Below, piece by piece: positions 44,707 through 53,696 of a stretch of DNA of 64,000 bases (the first letter of the stretch is position 1; each line of letters opens with the position of its first letter). Location: NCBI GenBank assembly GCA_050303415.1, contig JBNLBS010000016.1, positions 1 to 64,000 of the forward strand. Reading direction: 5' to 3'. The notes below the pieces were generated by a model. It worked only from the letters and a program-made list of their open reading frames with translations. It had not been told where the DNA came from and did no database searches. This DNA is from JBNLBS01 sp050303415. GTDB taxonomy: Bacteria; Pseudomonadota; Gammaproteobacteria; Methylococcales; Methylomonadaceae. A program made the translations under genes and the position numbers.

Positions 44707-44742
44707 AAATATATTTTAATGCTCAACCCCGTCTTATTATAA

Positions 44743-46500
44743 ATGTCTATCCGCCTTACATTATTGATTTCCTATTTGGTTATCAGTTTAGCATCCGCAT
44801 CGCTGATAACCTTATTGGTTTTTGTTCATATCCATAAAGTTTTGCGTCTGGAAATTGAAAACAAACTGGAAACACAAGCTGTCCATATTATGCAGCAAAT
44901 TGATACCGCCTTGTTCGAACGTATGCAAAATATGAGCATCTGGCGTCACCTTGATGTGATGCAGGAAGTCAGAACACATGATGTAGATAAACGCCTATCG
45001 CAATTTCTCAATGAAATCCAATCCGGTTATGATGGTACGTATCAGCAATTATTGGTCAGTAATAATGAAAATCATATCATTGCCGCCAATATTGCTGCCC
45101 TGGTCAGTACTCAAATGCCGACATTAACACCCTGGGTAAGCGCCCAACTGGAACACAACCAGTTTACTTTCTACAGCATTAAGAAAGACAGCTTAAGTCT
45201 GTCTGTTGAAATTCCTGATGCCTTCCAGAGCGGTCAAATTGGCCGCTTATATGCGCGTTTTAACTGGCCACTATTTTTTCAAAGTTTTCTACCGAAATCC
45301 ACTACAAACAAGCCGTTTTATGCCCTGCTCATCGATCAGAATGGTCGCATCATTGCCAAATCGACGGAATTGCACAATACAACTTTACTGTTCAAAAATT
45401 TATCTGAGGATTGGTTAAAACCTAATGATACGGGCGCATTAAATATCCAAGCGGATTTTATTGGTGATTATGAAATGCTGGTTGGGTATGCAAAATCTAA
45501 AGGCCATAAAACATTTCAAGGCCTAAACTGGAGGGTCCTTGTTTTACAAGACAGCAAACTGGCATTTTCACCCATTTGGGAAATCTGGCATGTTTTTATC
45601 CTGTTTTTTTTAATTACCCTGGTTTTAGGCGCGCTGGTTGCTTTTTGGATGTCGGTCAGAATTTCCAATCCTATCGTTCGTTTGGCTAAGTATACCCGCA
45701 CCTTTATGAAAGGCAAATCAGTTACCTTGCCACCGGTAAACGGTAGTCTTGAAATTAACGAATTAAATACCCAGTTTACCAATATGATTAACAATCTTGA
45801 GCAATCCAGACAGGATATGGTACGCGTTGCCAAACTGGCTGTAATCGGAGAGATGGCCGCCAGCATGGCACATGAAGTCAGAACACCTCTCGGTATTCTT
45901 AGATCTTCGGCTCAAATGTTGCAGCGGGATACTTCACTGAACGAGATTGCTCGGGAAATGACCGGTTACATAGTCAGTGAAACAAGTCGTTTAAATGACC
46001 TGATCACGACCCTGTTGGAATGCGCTCGTCCCAGACCACCGGCCTTTAGTCAACATAATATAAAAGATTTAATCGAACACAGTCAGGAGTTATTAAAATC
46101 CAAAGCTGAAGAAAAAAACATCTTGATTCAATGTCAGTCCGAAGACCAAGATATCATGCTTTATTGTGATCGCGACCAAATGCTGCAGGTTTTTTTAAAC
46201 CTGCTGATCAATGCCATTCAACATGTAAATCAACAGGGACAGGTCAAAGTTAATATCCGACAAGATGAGGAAAGTGTCTTTATCAGTGTTTGTGATAATG
46301 GCCCCGGTATATCCATTGAAGCCAGGGACAAAGTCTTTGATCCCTTCTACACACGTCGTGAGCAGGGTATTGGACTAGGTCTGACTGTGGTTCAACAGAT
46401 AATTATTGCCCACCATGGCTCGATCATTATCGACGACAGTCCAATGGGCGGCTGTTGTTTTAAAATCAAGATACCTAAAATGGAAAATATAGATGCTTAA
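44743..46500 (+). CDS. Sensor histidine kinase (NtrB-like class)
   Basis: A 585-residue membrane kinase. TM1 lies at about 7-29, a large periplasmic sensor (30-280) resembles a double-Cache fold, TM2 is at about 283-305, then HAMP. The phosphoacceptor is His377 (SMAHEVRTPLG), and the ATPase domain shows DNGPGI and GIGLGLTVVQQII. It overlaps the regulator gene by eight bases. The close, divergent porin and PstS-like genes are the probable target and possibly the ligand-delivery arm. Confidence 0.93.
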   Translation: MSIRLTLLISYLVISLASASLITLLVFVHIHKVLRLEIENKLETQAVHIMQQIDTALFERMQNMSIWRHLDVMQEVRTHDVDKRLSQFLNEIQSGYDGTYQQLLVSNNENHIIAANIAALVSTQMPTLTPWVSAQLEHNQFTFYSIKKDSLSLSVEIPDAFQSGQIGRLYARFNWPLFFQSFLPKSTTNKPFYALLIDQNGRIIAKSTELHNTTLLFKNLSEDWLKPNDTGALNIQADFIGDYEMLVGYAKSKGHKTFQGLNWRVLVLQDSKLAFSPIWEIWHVFILFFLITLVLGALVAFWMSVRISNPIVRLAKYTRTFMKGKSVTLPPVNGSLEINELNTQFTNMINNLEQSRQDMVRVAKLAVIGEMAASMAHEVRTPLGILRSSAQMLQRDTSLNEIAREMTGYIVSETSRLNDLITTLLECARPRPPAFSQHNIKDLIEHSQELLKSKAEEKNILIQCQSEDQDIMLYCDRDQMLQVFLNLLINAIQHVNQQGQVKVNIRQDEESVFISVCDNGPGISIEARDKVFDPFYTRREQGIGLGLTVVQQIIIAHHGSIIIDDSPMGGCCFKIKIPKMENIDA

Positions 46501-47857
46501 CCAACATATTCTGGTCGTTGACGATGAAGCTAAAATGCGCCGGATACTGGAAATTATGCTTAACCAGCTCGGCTACCAAGTCAGTCAGGCGGCTGATGGT
46601 ATAGAGGCGTTGGAATTTCTACAACAAGCCAGTGTTGATTTGGTTATTACCGATCTGCGCATGCCAAATATGGATGGAATCGAACTGCTCAAACAGATTC
46701 GTTTACAGGATGAGGATACCATGGTTATTGTTGTTACCGCCTATGGTACGGTTGAAACCGCTGTTGCAGCGATGAAATACGGCGCCTGTGACTATATCGT
46801 CAGGCCTTTTGAACTGGAAGCCGTGGAAGCTGCGGTAAAAAGAGCGCTGACCTTAAGCAAGGTTAAACGCGAAAACACATTTCTGCGTCATGAAGTGGAA
46901 CAAGGCTGGGGGGATTTTATCGGCAACAGCAATGCCATGAAAGCCATTTACACCCAGATCCAGCAAGTCGCCCCCATGCCGACCAGTGTGCTGATTCAAG
47001 GTGAGACAGGTACCGGTAAAGAGCTTGTCGCTCATGCCATTCATCAGGCCTCGCCCAGAAAAGATGCATTATTTGTTGCCATTAATTGTGCCGCCATCCC
47101 GCCGGATATCCTGGAAAGTGAACTGTTCGGCTATGAGAAAGGTGCATTTACCGGTGCCAATAAAACCCATACCGGCAAGTTTGAACTGGCTGATGGAGGC
47201 ACATTATTTTTGGATGAAATAACTGAAATGGACTTTAATATTCAGGCCAAACTGCTTAGAGTCCTACAGGAGAGAGCGCTGGAGAGACTGGGCAGCAATC
47301 GCACCATAGACATAGACGTCCGGGTTATTGCCGCCTCCAACCGTGACCCCAAGCAGGCTATTGCCGATAAAAAACTGCGTGAAGACCTGTTTTACCGGCT
47401 CAATGTCTTTAATCTTGAACTCCCGCCTTTGCGCAACAGACAGTCCGATATCATCCCCCTGGCAGAGCATTTCCTACAAAAATACGCGGCCGAATTCGGT
47501 TACACCTGCTCAGGTATCGATAGCCAGGCGCGAAATTGTCTGTCGCAATACCACTGGCCCGGCAATGTGCGCGAACTGGAAAACATGATGGAACGTGCAA
47601 TTGTTTTAAGTGCCGGCAAACTGATCAGTATTGAACATCTGCCTCAGGAAATTATAAAGCACAAGCGCATTGTTCCTGAACAGCCCCATGAACTAGACAA
47701 CCATGATTCTCTCGACTTGAACAGCCAATTGGAAAAACTTGAGAAACAATTAATCACCCAGGCATTAATCAAAACCAAAGACAACAAGGCGGCGGCGGCT
47801 CAAGCATTAAATATCAGCGAACGCTCACTGTGGTATAAACTGAAAAAATATTTTTAA
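46493..47857 (+). CDS. Sigma-54-dependent response regulator (NtrC family)
   Basis: A 454-residue regulator. The receiver domain has phosphoacceptor Asp54 (VITDLRMP). The AAA+ domain has Walker A GETGTGKE at 170-177 and the sigma-54 contact loop GAFTGA at 217-222. A Fis-type helix-turn-helix ends the protein (NKAAAAQALNISERSLWYKL). It should activate sigma-54 promoters with help from IHF. I found no convincing -24/-12 element in the 36-base gap before the porin, so its targets may be elsewhere or the promoter may lie in the kinase gene. Confidence 0.95.
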   Translation: MLNQHILVVDDEAKMRRILEIMLNQLGYQVSQAADGIEALEFLQQASVDLVITDLRMPNMDGIELLKQIRLQDEDTMVIVVTAYGTVETAVAAMKYGACDYIVRPFELEAVEAAVKRALTLSKVKRENTFLRHEVEQGWGDFIGNSNAMKAIYTQIQQVAPMPTSVLIQGETGTGKELVAHAIHQASPRKDALFVAINCAAIPPDILESELFGYEKGAFTGANKTHTGKFELADGGTLFLDEITEMDFNIQAKLLRVLQERALERLGSNRTIDIDVRVIAASNRDPKQAIADKKLREDLFYRLNVFNLELPPLRNRQSDIIPLAEHFLQKYAAEFGYTCSGIDSQARNCLSQYHWPGNVRELENMMERAIVLSAGKLISIEHLPQEIIKHKRIVPEQPHELDNHDSLDLNSQLEKLEKQLITQALIKTKDNKAAAAQALNISERSLWYKLKKYF

Positions 47858-47932
47858 GCCAAAGGATTCAATTAAATAATCCTAACCCCAAGCATTCTTA
47901 GTTACATGTTTATCTCAATAAAACACTATTTT

Positions 47933-50098
47933 TCAGTCTTTTAATAAAAACTTTACCTGAAACTCCGCCCCTGGCGATCTATTGCTCATATCAACAGTAG
48001 CATGCATTGATTCCGCCAACTGCTTCACCAGAGCCAGACCGATGCCGGTACCCGGCTGGGTACGGGTCAGTTCATCTCCAGCACGATAAAATAAGCGGAA
48101 TATTTTTTTGCTATTTTCCTTATCAACACCGGGACCGTAATCACGCACATAAAAAACCACCTCCTGTCCTTTGTTGAGAATTCTGTAACCTATGTCTATG
48201 GTGTGTTGGTCTGACTGTTTAGAAAATTTGATCGCATTATCGACCAGATTGATCATAATTTGAAAAAAGGCATCCTGATCAATTTTCAAACTGGTATCAA
48301 TCGGTTGACTTTCAGGCGTAATCAAATTTAATTGGTATTTAGCCGCATCAACCTGAGCGGCAACCTTGCCTTGCACCTGTCGCAACAAATTCCCCGCATT
48401 GATTTCCACCAATTGCCCTATCTGTTTATGATTATCCAGCCTGGCCAATTGCAGGACATTATCTATCAAGCGCGAAAGGCGTTCACTTTCAAAATAAATA
48501 TAATCGTAATAGCCTTTTTTTTGAGTTTCATCGGCGACCCATTCGGTACGCAATAATTCCGAATACATACGAATTGACGTTAACGGCGTTTTTAACTCAT
48601 GACTGATAGAGGAAATAAAATTACGCTGTTGTCTATTGAGTTCAATCTGTCTTGCGCCCAATCGATAAAACAGGATGAATCCTGTAATAATAATCAATGC
48701 CAGCGCAAGACTGATCGAATCAAGCACATATCGACTGGAGCCTAACGATAATGAAGCCGTGTTAACGAATATTTCCATTTGTTGAAACGGAGTATAGAGT
48801 GCACGTTGAAACAACAATATTTCCGACTGACTGTCGATAAGTTTGTTTTGCTGCAGCACATTACCCTGATTAACAACCAGTAGACTACTGAATATCCCAG
48901 TATTTTCCGCATCAAGTACGGTCTGCATTATTTTTTTAAAAAACAAATCATTAACAATAAAACCCTGAATATATCTGGATTTACCGGACCAGGCATTACG
49001 GTAAAAACAAAAATTTCCGCTAGCCAACGAAATCAACTGTAAAGGACTGACTTCAGTCTCAAAACTGAGAATACGAACCGGCGTCTGTTGTTCTATTGCA
49101 GCCTGTAGCTTAGCCGGCGGCAGAACTTTGCTGCTGACTCTTCTACCCTCAGCCGCATCTTGTGAAAGTTCAGCTTCGGCTGTTATAGATGATTCAGCCG
49201 AAGGCGCTGTGCGTTGTCTACTAAAAATCCTGCCCACTAGGGATTGCTCCGGGATTTTTACCGTTTCTTTTCTGGTTTTTTGCCGATAAACCTCGTCAAA
49301 TCTGCTTTTTGCAGAGGTATCAGAATCAGGTTGAATACGTTTTTTCCACTGCGTGGTTTCAATATTGAGTTGTTGCAGTTTTTCCTCAGTCAAACCGGGC
49401 TTTAGATCGACAGACTTGGTACTTGGCTTTTTTTCAGACAGTTGTTCAGACTTGAACTGATCTTTTTCCTGTGTTCTCGTTTCCTGATCCTGAAAATATT
49501 GATTGAAATTTTTTTGGTCAATACCGTCCAGCTTTGATGATTTATCATTTACAGATTCATTTTTATTGCCTAAACCCTCATCCAGGTCAGATTCTTTTTC
49601 TTGCCAAGCCAGTATATTTTGCAGTTTTTGTTTTAATTTTTTTCTAGCCTGCAATTGAGCGGAACTCAGCCCGGTTTGAGATTCACTATCCAGTTCCGGC
49701 AATGCCGGAATCTGAAAAGAGCCGTCCGGGTTTATTTGAAAATAGCCGATCAAGCCGGGAATATCAGTATTGGGGGATAAATCGGCCAATGGTGAAAAAT
49801 TTACCATGGTGGACTGCAATAAAGGATTTTCCAGTACATTAAAAAAACTGTACTCCGCTATAGGTCTAGCCTGTTCCGCATTCAGTTTATTCAATAACTG
49901 CTGTTCAATGCGCCGCACCAGGTTTTCAGCCTGATTACGTTGCCTGTACCAGGCTTCATTTTCCAGTTGGGAATAAACTTTATCCAATAAAAAATAGACC
50001 GGTACGGAAATGGCTATACCAAAAGCCAACAACCAGAACAACAGGTGTTTTTTCGCCTGATCAGGTGTCAGATAGCGGTGCCGATTAATTGTTTTCAT
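47933..50098 (-). CDS. Sensor histidine kinase with long charged insert
   Basis: A 721-residue kinase. TM1 is at about 19-38, TM2 at about 461-480, the phosphoacceptor is His500 (SSISHELKTPLTSIR), and the ATPase domain has DNAIKF and GTGIGLALVKQL. The periplasmic domain is unusually large, with a low-complexity, Lys/Glu/Gln/Ser-rich insert at about 135-335, likely disordered or coiled. I use the ATG at 50098 (a GTG at 50122 would add eight residues); it overlaps the regulator gene by 14 bases. The partner operon encodes VWA and PspA proteins, suggesting envelope stress sensing. Confidence 0.92.
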   Translation of the reverse strand: MKTINRHRYLTPDQAKKHLLFWLLAFGIAISVPVYFLLDKVYSQLENEAWYRQRNQAENLVRRIEQQLLNKLNAEQARPIAEYSFFNVLENPLLQSTMVNFSPLADLSPNTDIPGLIGYFQINPDGSFQIPALPELDSESQTGLSSAQLQARKKLKQKLQNILAWQEKESDLDEGLGNKNESVNDKSSKLDGIDQKNFNQYFQDQETRTQEKDQFKSEQLSEKKPSTKSVDLKPGLTEEKLQQLNIETTQWKKRIQPDSDTSAKSRFDEVYRQKTRKETVKIPEQSLVGRIFSRQRTAPSAESSITAEAELSQDAAEGRRVSSKVLPPAKLQAAIEQQTPVRILSFETEVSPLQLISLASGNFCFYRNAWSGKSRYIQGFIVNDLFFKKIMQTVLDAENTGIFSSLLVVNQGNVLQQNKLIDSQSEILLFQRALYTPFQQMEIFVNTASLSLGSSRYVLDSISLALALIIITGFILFYRLGARQIELNRQQRNFISSISHELKTPLTSIRMYSELLRTEWVADETQKKGYYDYIYFESERLSRLIDNVLQLARLDNHKQIGQLVEINAGNLLRQVQGKVAAQVDAAKYQLNLITPESQPIDTSLKIDQDAFFQIMINLVDNAIKFSKQSDQHTIDIGYRILNKGQEVVFYVRDYGPGVDKENSKKIFRLFYRAGDELTRTQPGTGIGLALVKQLAESMHATVDMSNRSPGAEFQVKFLLKD

Positions 50099-50798
50099 GC
50101 CCAACCAGGCGATAACCTTCACCGCGAATTGTCAGCAAAAAACGAGGCTGTTTCGGATCTGTTTCTATTTTTCTGCGCAATTTTGCAATATGAATATCAA
50201 CGGTACGGGTTTCAATACTTTCCGGCTGCCGGTAGCCCCATACTTTTTCCAATAGTTCTTCACGCGATACCGGACGTTCGGCATGCTGTTGAAGATAATG
50301 CAGTATGTCAATTTCCCGCCGGGTAAACTGATGAGGCTGTTCACTGTCAAGCTGTTGCAGGTTGGCCGTATCGATACGCATAGTACCGACGGTCAATTCC
50401 GATACCTTGGCTACAGATTTCACTGTTCTTTTCAATACGCTTTCAACCCTTAAAACCAGTTCTCTGACCGAAAAAGGTTTACTGATATAATCATCGGCAC
50501 CCAGCGTTAAACCGGTAATGATATCCTGTTCGGTCGATTTGGCAGTCAACATAATAATCGGTAACTGCGCATTCAATTCCCTGATCCGGTTACATAAACT
50601 GAAACCATCGATATAAGGCAGCATGACATCCAGCAAGATCAGATCATGATCACCGGTCAATGCCTTATCCAAACCTTGTTTGCCGTCTATTGCCGAATCA
50701 ACCTGATAACCATGATATACAAAGACATCAATCAGGCCCTGTAAAATAGCCGGTTCATCCTCAATAATCAAGATACTGGTTTTTTGCTGCATAGTCAT
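50085..50798 (-). CDS. OmpR-family response regulator
   Basis: A 237-residue regulator with an N-terminal receiver (Asp57 in LILLDVMLP, acidic pocket IIEDE) and a C-terminal winged helix (FTRREIDILHYLQQHAERP...IETRTVDIHIAKLRRKI). It resembles the CreB/PhoB group. The gene precedes its kinase and overlaps it by 14 bases. The divergent control region to the VWA gene holds repeated TGTAAAAA elements with 11-base spacing, the spacing expected for OmpR-type dimers, so it probably regulates both itself and the VWA operon. Confidence 0.94.
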   Translation of the reverse strand: MTMQQKTSILIIEDEPAILQGLIDVFVYHGYQVDSAIDGKQGLDKALTGDHDLILLDVMLPYIDGFSLCNRIRELNAQLPIIMLTAKSTEQDIITGLTLGADDYISKPFSVRELVLRVESVLKRTVKSVAKVSELTVGTMRIDTANLQQLDSEQPHQFTRREIDILHYLQQHAERPVSREELLEKVWGYRQPESIETRTVDIHIAKLRRKIETDPKQPRFLLTIRGEGYRLVGHENN

Positions 50799-50848
50799 AA
50801 AAAATATCCAAACAATGTTGACTATAGTCTACTGCTGACTCGTCTTGC

Positions 50849-50890
50849 ATTGTAAAAATCATGTAAAAAACAACTTACTTTTTTTACAAT
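50849..50890. promoter_or_regulatory. Putative OmpR-type operator between regulator and VWA operon
   Basis: TGTAAAAA occurs at 50851-50858 and again at 50862-50869, an 11-base direct repeat. A third, inverted copy at 50881-50890 (TTTTTACAAT) makes a perfect 10-bp inverted repeat with 50849-50858. The cluster lies midway between the divergent regulator and VWA genes, 51-93 bases from the regulator start. Direct repeats of 11 bases are the known pattern for OmpR-family dimers such as CreB and PhoB; binding here is inferred. Confidence 0.55.
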
Positions 50891-50959
50891 TTAGCCGCTA
50901 CAACTTTCTGGTTTGAAATCATAAGCTGTCCTCGAGTTTAATCAATTCAGGAGAATACG

Positions 50960-52402
50960 ATGGCTTTATTATTTCGATCATTTATCAGCAACCTCAATTC
51001 AAACCGTTTGGGATTGTCAGTTTTTAGCCTATTAACGCTGGCTACAGTCATCATTCTGATGACATCCAATAACATAGGTGCGCCCCCTCAACAGAATAAT
51101 CAGGTCACAGTTCACACCAAATTGTCACAAAGTAAAATTGTCAGCAATGATCCAAATACCGTTTATCTGGAGGTCAATATTGCTCCACCCGTCATCAATT
51201 CGGATCAACACAGTTCACCGCCCAGTGACATTATAGTCGTATTGGACAGTAGCGGTTCAATGGCCGGAGCCAACAAGTTGACTTATGCCAAAGCGGCAGT
51301 GCGTGAGTTATTGGCTGGCATGAACCAGCAAGATCGCTTTGCGCTTATTACATTCGCCAACCAGGCCACAGTGCATGCCCAACTTACTGCTGTCGATGCC
51401 GATCGTCGTGAACGACTGAACACTACGGTCAACAGCATTCAAGCCGGGGGCGGGACTAATATGGGTGAAGGTTTAAGCGCAGCGGTTAAATTGCTTAACA
51501 ATAAAGTCATAGGCCGCGCCAGAAAAATCATCATGTTATCGGACGGACATGCCAATCAGGGTATCACCAGCTTATCCGGCTTAAACCAAATCGTTCATCA
51601 AGCAACACAACAGGAAGCCGTATTATCAACGATCGGCTTGGGTCTTGATTTTAACGAAACCTTAATGAGTTCTCTGGCTGATTTTGGTATGGGCAATTAT
51701 GATTATTTAGAAAATCTAGCCGGCTTAGGACAAATTTTTTCCCGCAGCCTGAATGCAACTCGGCATATTTTTGCATCCAACAGCAATTTAATACTTAACC
51801 TCAATCAAGGTGTTCAACTCATCGATGCCGCCGGTTACCCTTTTACCAATAACAAAGGCAACATCCACATTAAAACCGGTCAGTTATTAAACAATGATCA
51901 GAAAAATTTTGTTTTAACCCTCAATGTAAAATCTAAAAACACTGGCGTTTTACCGCTTGGTGAAATGAACTTGCATTATCAGGTTAAGGGGGAAAGCCTG
52001 CAACAGCCTGTTTCTACAGAGCAACTGACACTTTCTGTCGTCGAACAGGACAGAAAGCAGGAAGCGCTCGCTTCAATTGATCAGGCAATCTACAAAAAAA
52101 GCTGGCTGAAAAACAATCTAGGTCGAATGCAGAAAAAACTCAGCTATTGGTTACGCGAGGGTAATAAGGCCAAGGCGGATCAGGTTCTCAATGAATACCG
52201 TAAAGACCTTGATAAAGCTGAAGAACAAGCCGCCGTACCGTTACAAACGGATGAGCTGGACCGGAAATTGTCTGAAATGGAAAGCAGTGTAGCCGAAGTG
52301 TTTGACGGCAGTCGGCAAGAACAGGAAATAAAACGTAAACGCACCGCTAAAAGCCTGTTTTCCGGCAGCATTAAACAACAGCGTATTATCAAAAAACAAT
52401 AA
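50960..52402 (+). CDS. Membrane-anchored VWA-domain protein
   Basis: A 480-residue protein with an N-terminal membrane anchor (about 17-35) and a periplasmic von Willebrand factor A domain. The metal-ion adhesion site is intact: DSSGS at 96-100 and the GGTNMGEGL loop. A C-terminal domain with a helical, Gln/Lys-rich end (KKLSYWLREGNKAKADQVLNEY) follows. VWA proteins of this layout bind partners through a bound divalent metal. It leads an operon with a PspA homologue and a small membrane protein, opposite the two-component genes. Confidence 0.9.
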   Translation: MALLFRSFISNLNSNRLGLSVFSLLTLATVIILMTSNNIGAPPQQNNQVTVHTKLSQSKIVSNDPNTVYLEVNIAPPVINSDQHSSPPSDIIVVLDSSGSMAGANKLTYAKAAVRELLAGMNQQDRFALITFANQATVHAQLTAVDADRRERLNTTVNSIQAGGGTNMGEGLSAAVKLLNNKVIGRARKIIMLSDGHANQGITSLSGLNQIVHQATQQEAVLSTIGLGLDFNETLMSSLADFGMGNYDYLENLAGLGQIFSRSLNATRHIFASNSNLILNLNQGVQLIDAAGYPFTNNKGNIHIKTGQLLNNDQKNFVLTLNVKSKNTGVLPLGEMNLHYQVKGESLQQPVSTEQLTLSVVEQDRKQEALASIDQAIYKKSWLKNNLGRMQKKLSYWLREGNKAKADQVLNEYRKDLDKAEEQAAVPLQTDELDRKLSEMESSVAEVFDGSRQEQEIKRKRTAKSLFSGSIKQQRIIKKQ

Positions 52403-52420
52403 CACCGTAAAACATATCTA

Positions 52421-52452
52421 TCGCCCGCCCGCCAATTATTTGAAGCGGGCGA
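52421..52452 (+). repeat. GC-rich hairpin between VWA and PspA genes
   Basis: TCGCCCGC (52421-52428) and GCGGGCGA (52445-52452) form a perfect 8-bp stem with a 16-base loop, 27 bases before the PspA-like start. There is no T-tract, so it is more likely an mRNA-stability or partial-attenuation element that sets the ratio of the two proteins. Confidence 0.5.
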
Positions 52453-52478
52453 TTAATACAAAAATCAGGAATAGAACC

Positions 52479-53033
52479 ATGTCAATATTAACTAGAATTA
52501 CAAGTTTGTTTAAAGCCGATATACACGGCATTCTAGATAACCTGGAACAACCGGAAATCGTTCTTAAACAGGCAATAAGAGATATGCAGGATGAAATTGA
52601 TAAAGCAACTGCAACTATCGGTATTCTGAGTCAACAACGGGATCGAATGCTGCAAAAAAAACAGACTCTATCCGGGCATGTTCAAGAGCTACAATATCAA
52701 TTACAGTTTTGCTTTAATGAGGATAACGAAACCCTGGCCAAATCGGTAATCAGAAAGAAACTGCAAGCTGAAATCACCCTAAATCAAATATCAGGGCAGT
52801 TAAGAAATATCAACGAAGAAATAAATCAATTTACCAATGAAACCAAGGAACGGCAGCAAAAGCTTGAAACCATACGTGACAAGTTGACGCTGTTTAGCGA
52901 ACAAGCTGAATTCAAGGAAAACAGTACAGTATCTGAAACAGTCTCATCGGTTACAGTGGATGATGTCGAACTCGCCTTTCTTCATGAAAAAAAACGCTTT
53001 ATGCAAGCGCCTGACAATGGTGAACAACTATGA
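52479..53033 (+). CDS. PspA/IM30-family protein
   Basis: A 184-residue coiled-coil protein of the PspA/Vipp1 (ESCRT-III-like) family. The N-terminus MSILTRITSLFKADIHGILD and the NLEQPEIVLKQAIRDMQDEI block are the family signature. It is shorter than PspA of E. coli (about 222), ending after helix 4-5 with a distinct tail. Such proteins polymerise on stressed inner membranes. I use the ATG at 52479, with AGGA nine bases upstream; a longer frame from 52440 is not family-like. It overlaps the next membrane-protein gene by four bases. Confidence 0.88.
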   Translation: MSILTRITSLFKADIHGILDNLEQPEIVLKQAIRDMQDEIDKATATIGILSQQRDRMLQKKQTLSGHVQELQYQLQFCFNEDNETLAKSVIRKKLQAEITLNQISGQLRNINEEINQFTNETKERQQKLETIRDKLTLFSEQAEFKENSTVSETVSSVTVDDVELAFLHEKKRFMQAPDNGEQL

Positions 53034-53581
53034 AACCAGCATCATTACTCCAACATATTACTATCGCCTTGGGTTTAAGTTGTCTGGCTGCAATCAGTGG
53101 TTATCTGTCCAGCCAGTTTATTGAGTCAACGCTGAATGTCAGATTGAATATATCCTTTATCGTACTCTTATATCTGGGTTATTTACTCCGGCAAAATCAC
53201 CTGACCGCAGGCAGACTCACGTTAATGGCCTTGAACACAGGATTAATATTAATCTGCCTGCTTACGGAAGTACGCTTAAGCACTTTGGTATGGATATATC
53301 CGGTCATGATATGGGTAACCCGCTCCTTATTACGTTACCAAGGTGTACTTTCCATTCTGGCCGATTTAATACTATGCCTGTTTAGTACCGGCACTGCTTT
53401 ATGGCTAATCGGTAACGGCTACGGGCTTATGTCGGCATTATGGTGCTTCCTGCTTTTACAGGCTTTGCATATCCTGATTCCCGGAAAAAAATCTGAACAA
53501 CTTAGTTCAGGCAGCGATATATTCAACACCGCTGCTAAGTCGGCAGAAAGAGCACTACAGCAGCTGGCAAGAAATATCTAA
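53030..53581 (+). CDS. Small polytopic membrane protein, unknown
   Basis: A 183-residue protein with about five hydrophobic helices (about 9-30, 37-52, 60-80, 83-102, 107-135) and a soluble C-terminal tail that ends in an amphipathic stretch (AAKSAERALQQLARNI). I do not recognise the family. It overlaps the PspA-like gene by four bases, so it is almost surely made with it; a role in recruiting the PspA-like polymer to the membrane is a reasonable guess and nothing more. Confidence 0.7.
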   Translation: MKPASLLQHITIALGLSCLAAISGYLSSQFIESTLNVRLNISFIVLLYLGYLLRQNHLTAGRLTLMALNTGLILICLLTEVRLSTLVWIYPVMIWVTRSLLRYQGVLSILADLILCLFSTGTALWLIGNGYGLMSALWCFLLLQALHILIPGKKSEQLSSGSDIFNTAAKSAERALQQLARNI

Positions 53582-53696
53582 AACCAAAAAAAGTGAAAAA
53601 ACAAGACAGTGTGGCTTATACTTTATAAAACTTTTTACCTTGTGCGAAGGGTAAATCTATTGGAAACTTTCTGCCCCTCTACTTAAAAAAATTACA

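Noticed and set aside
44707..44742. Sigma-54 promoter for the porin in the 36-base divergent gap
   Set aside because: No TGGC-N8-TTGC type -24/-12 element is visible on either strand.
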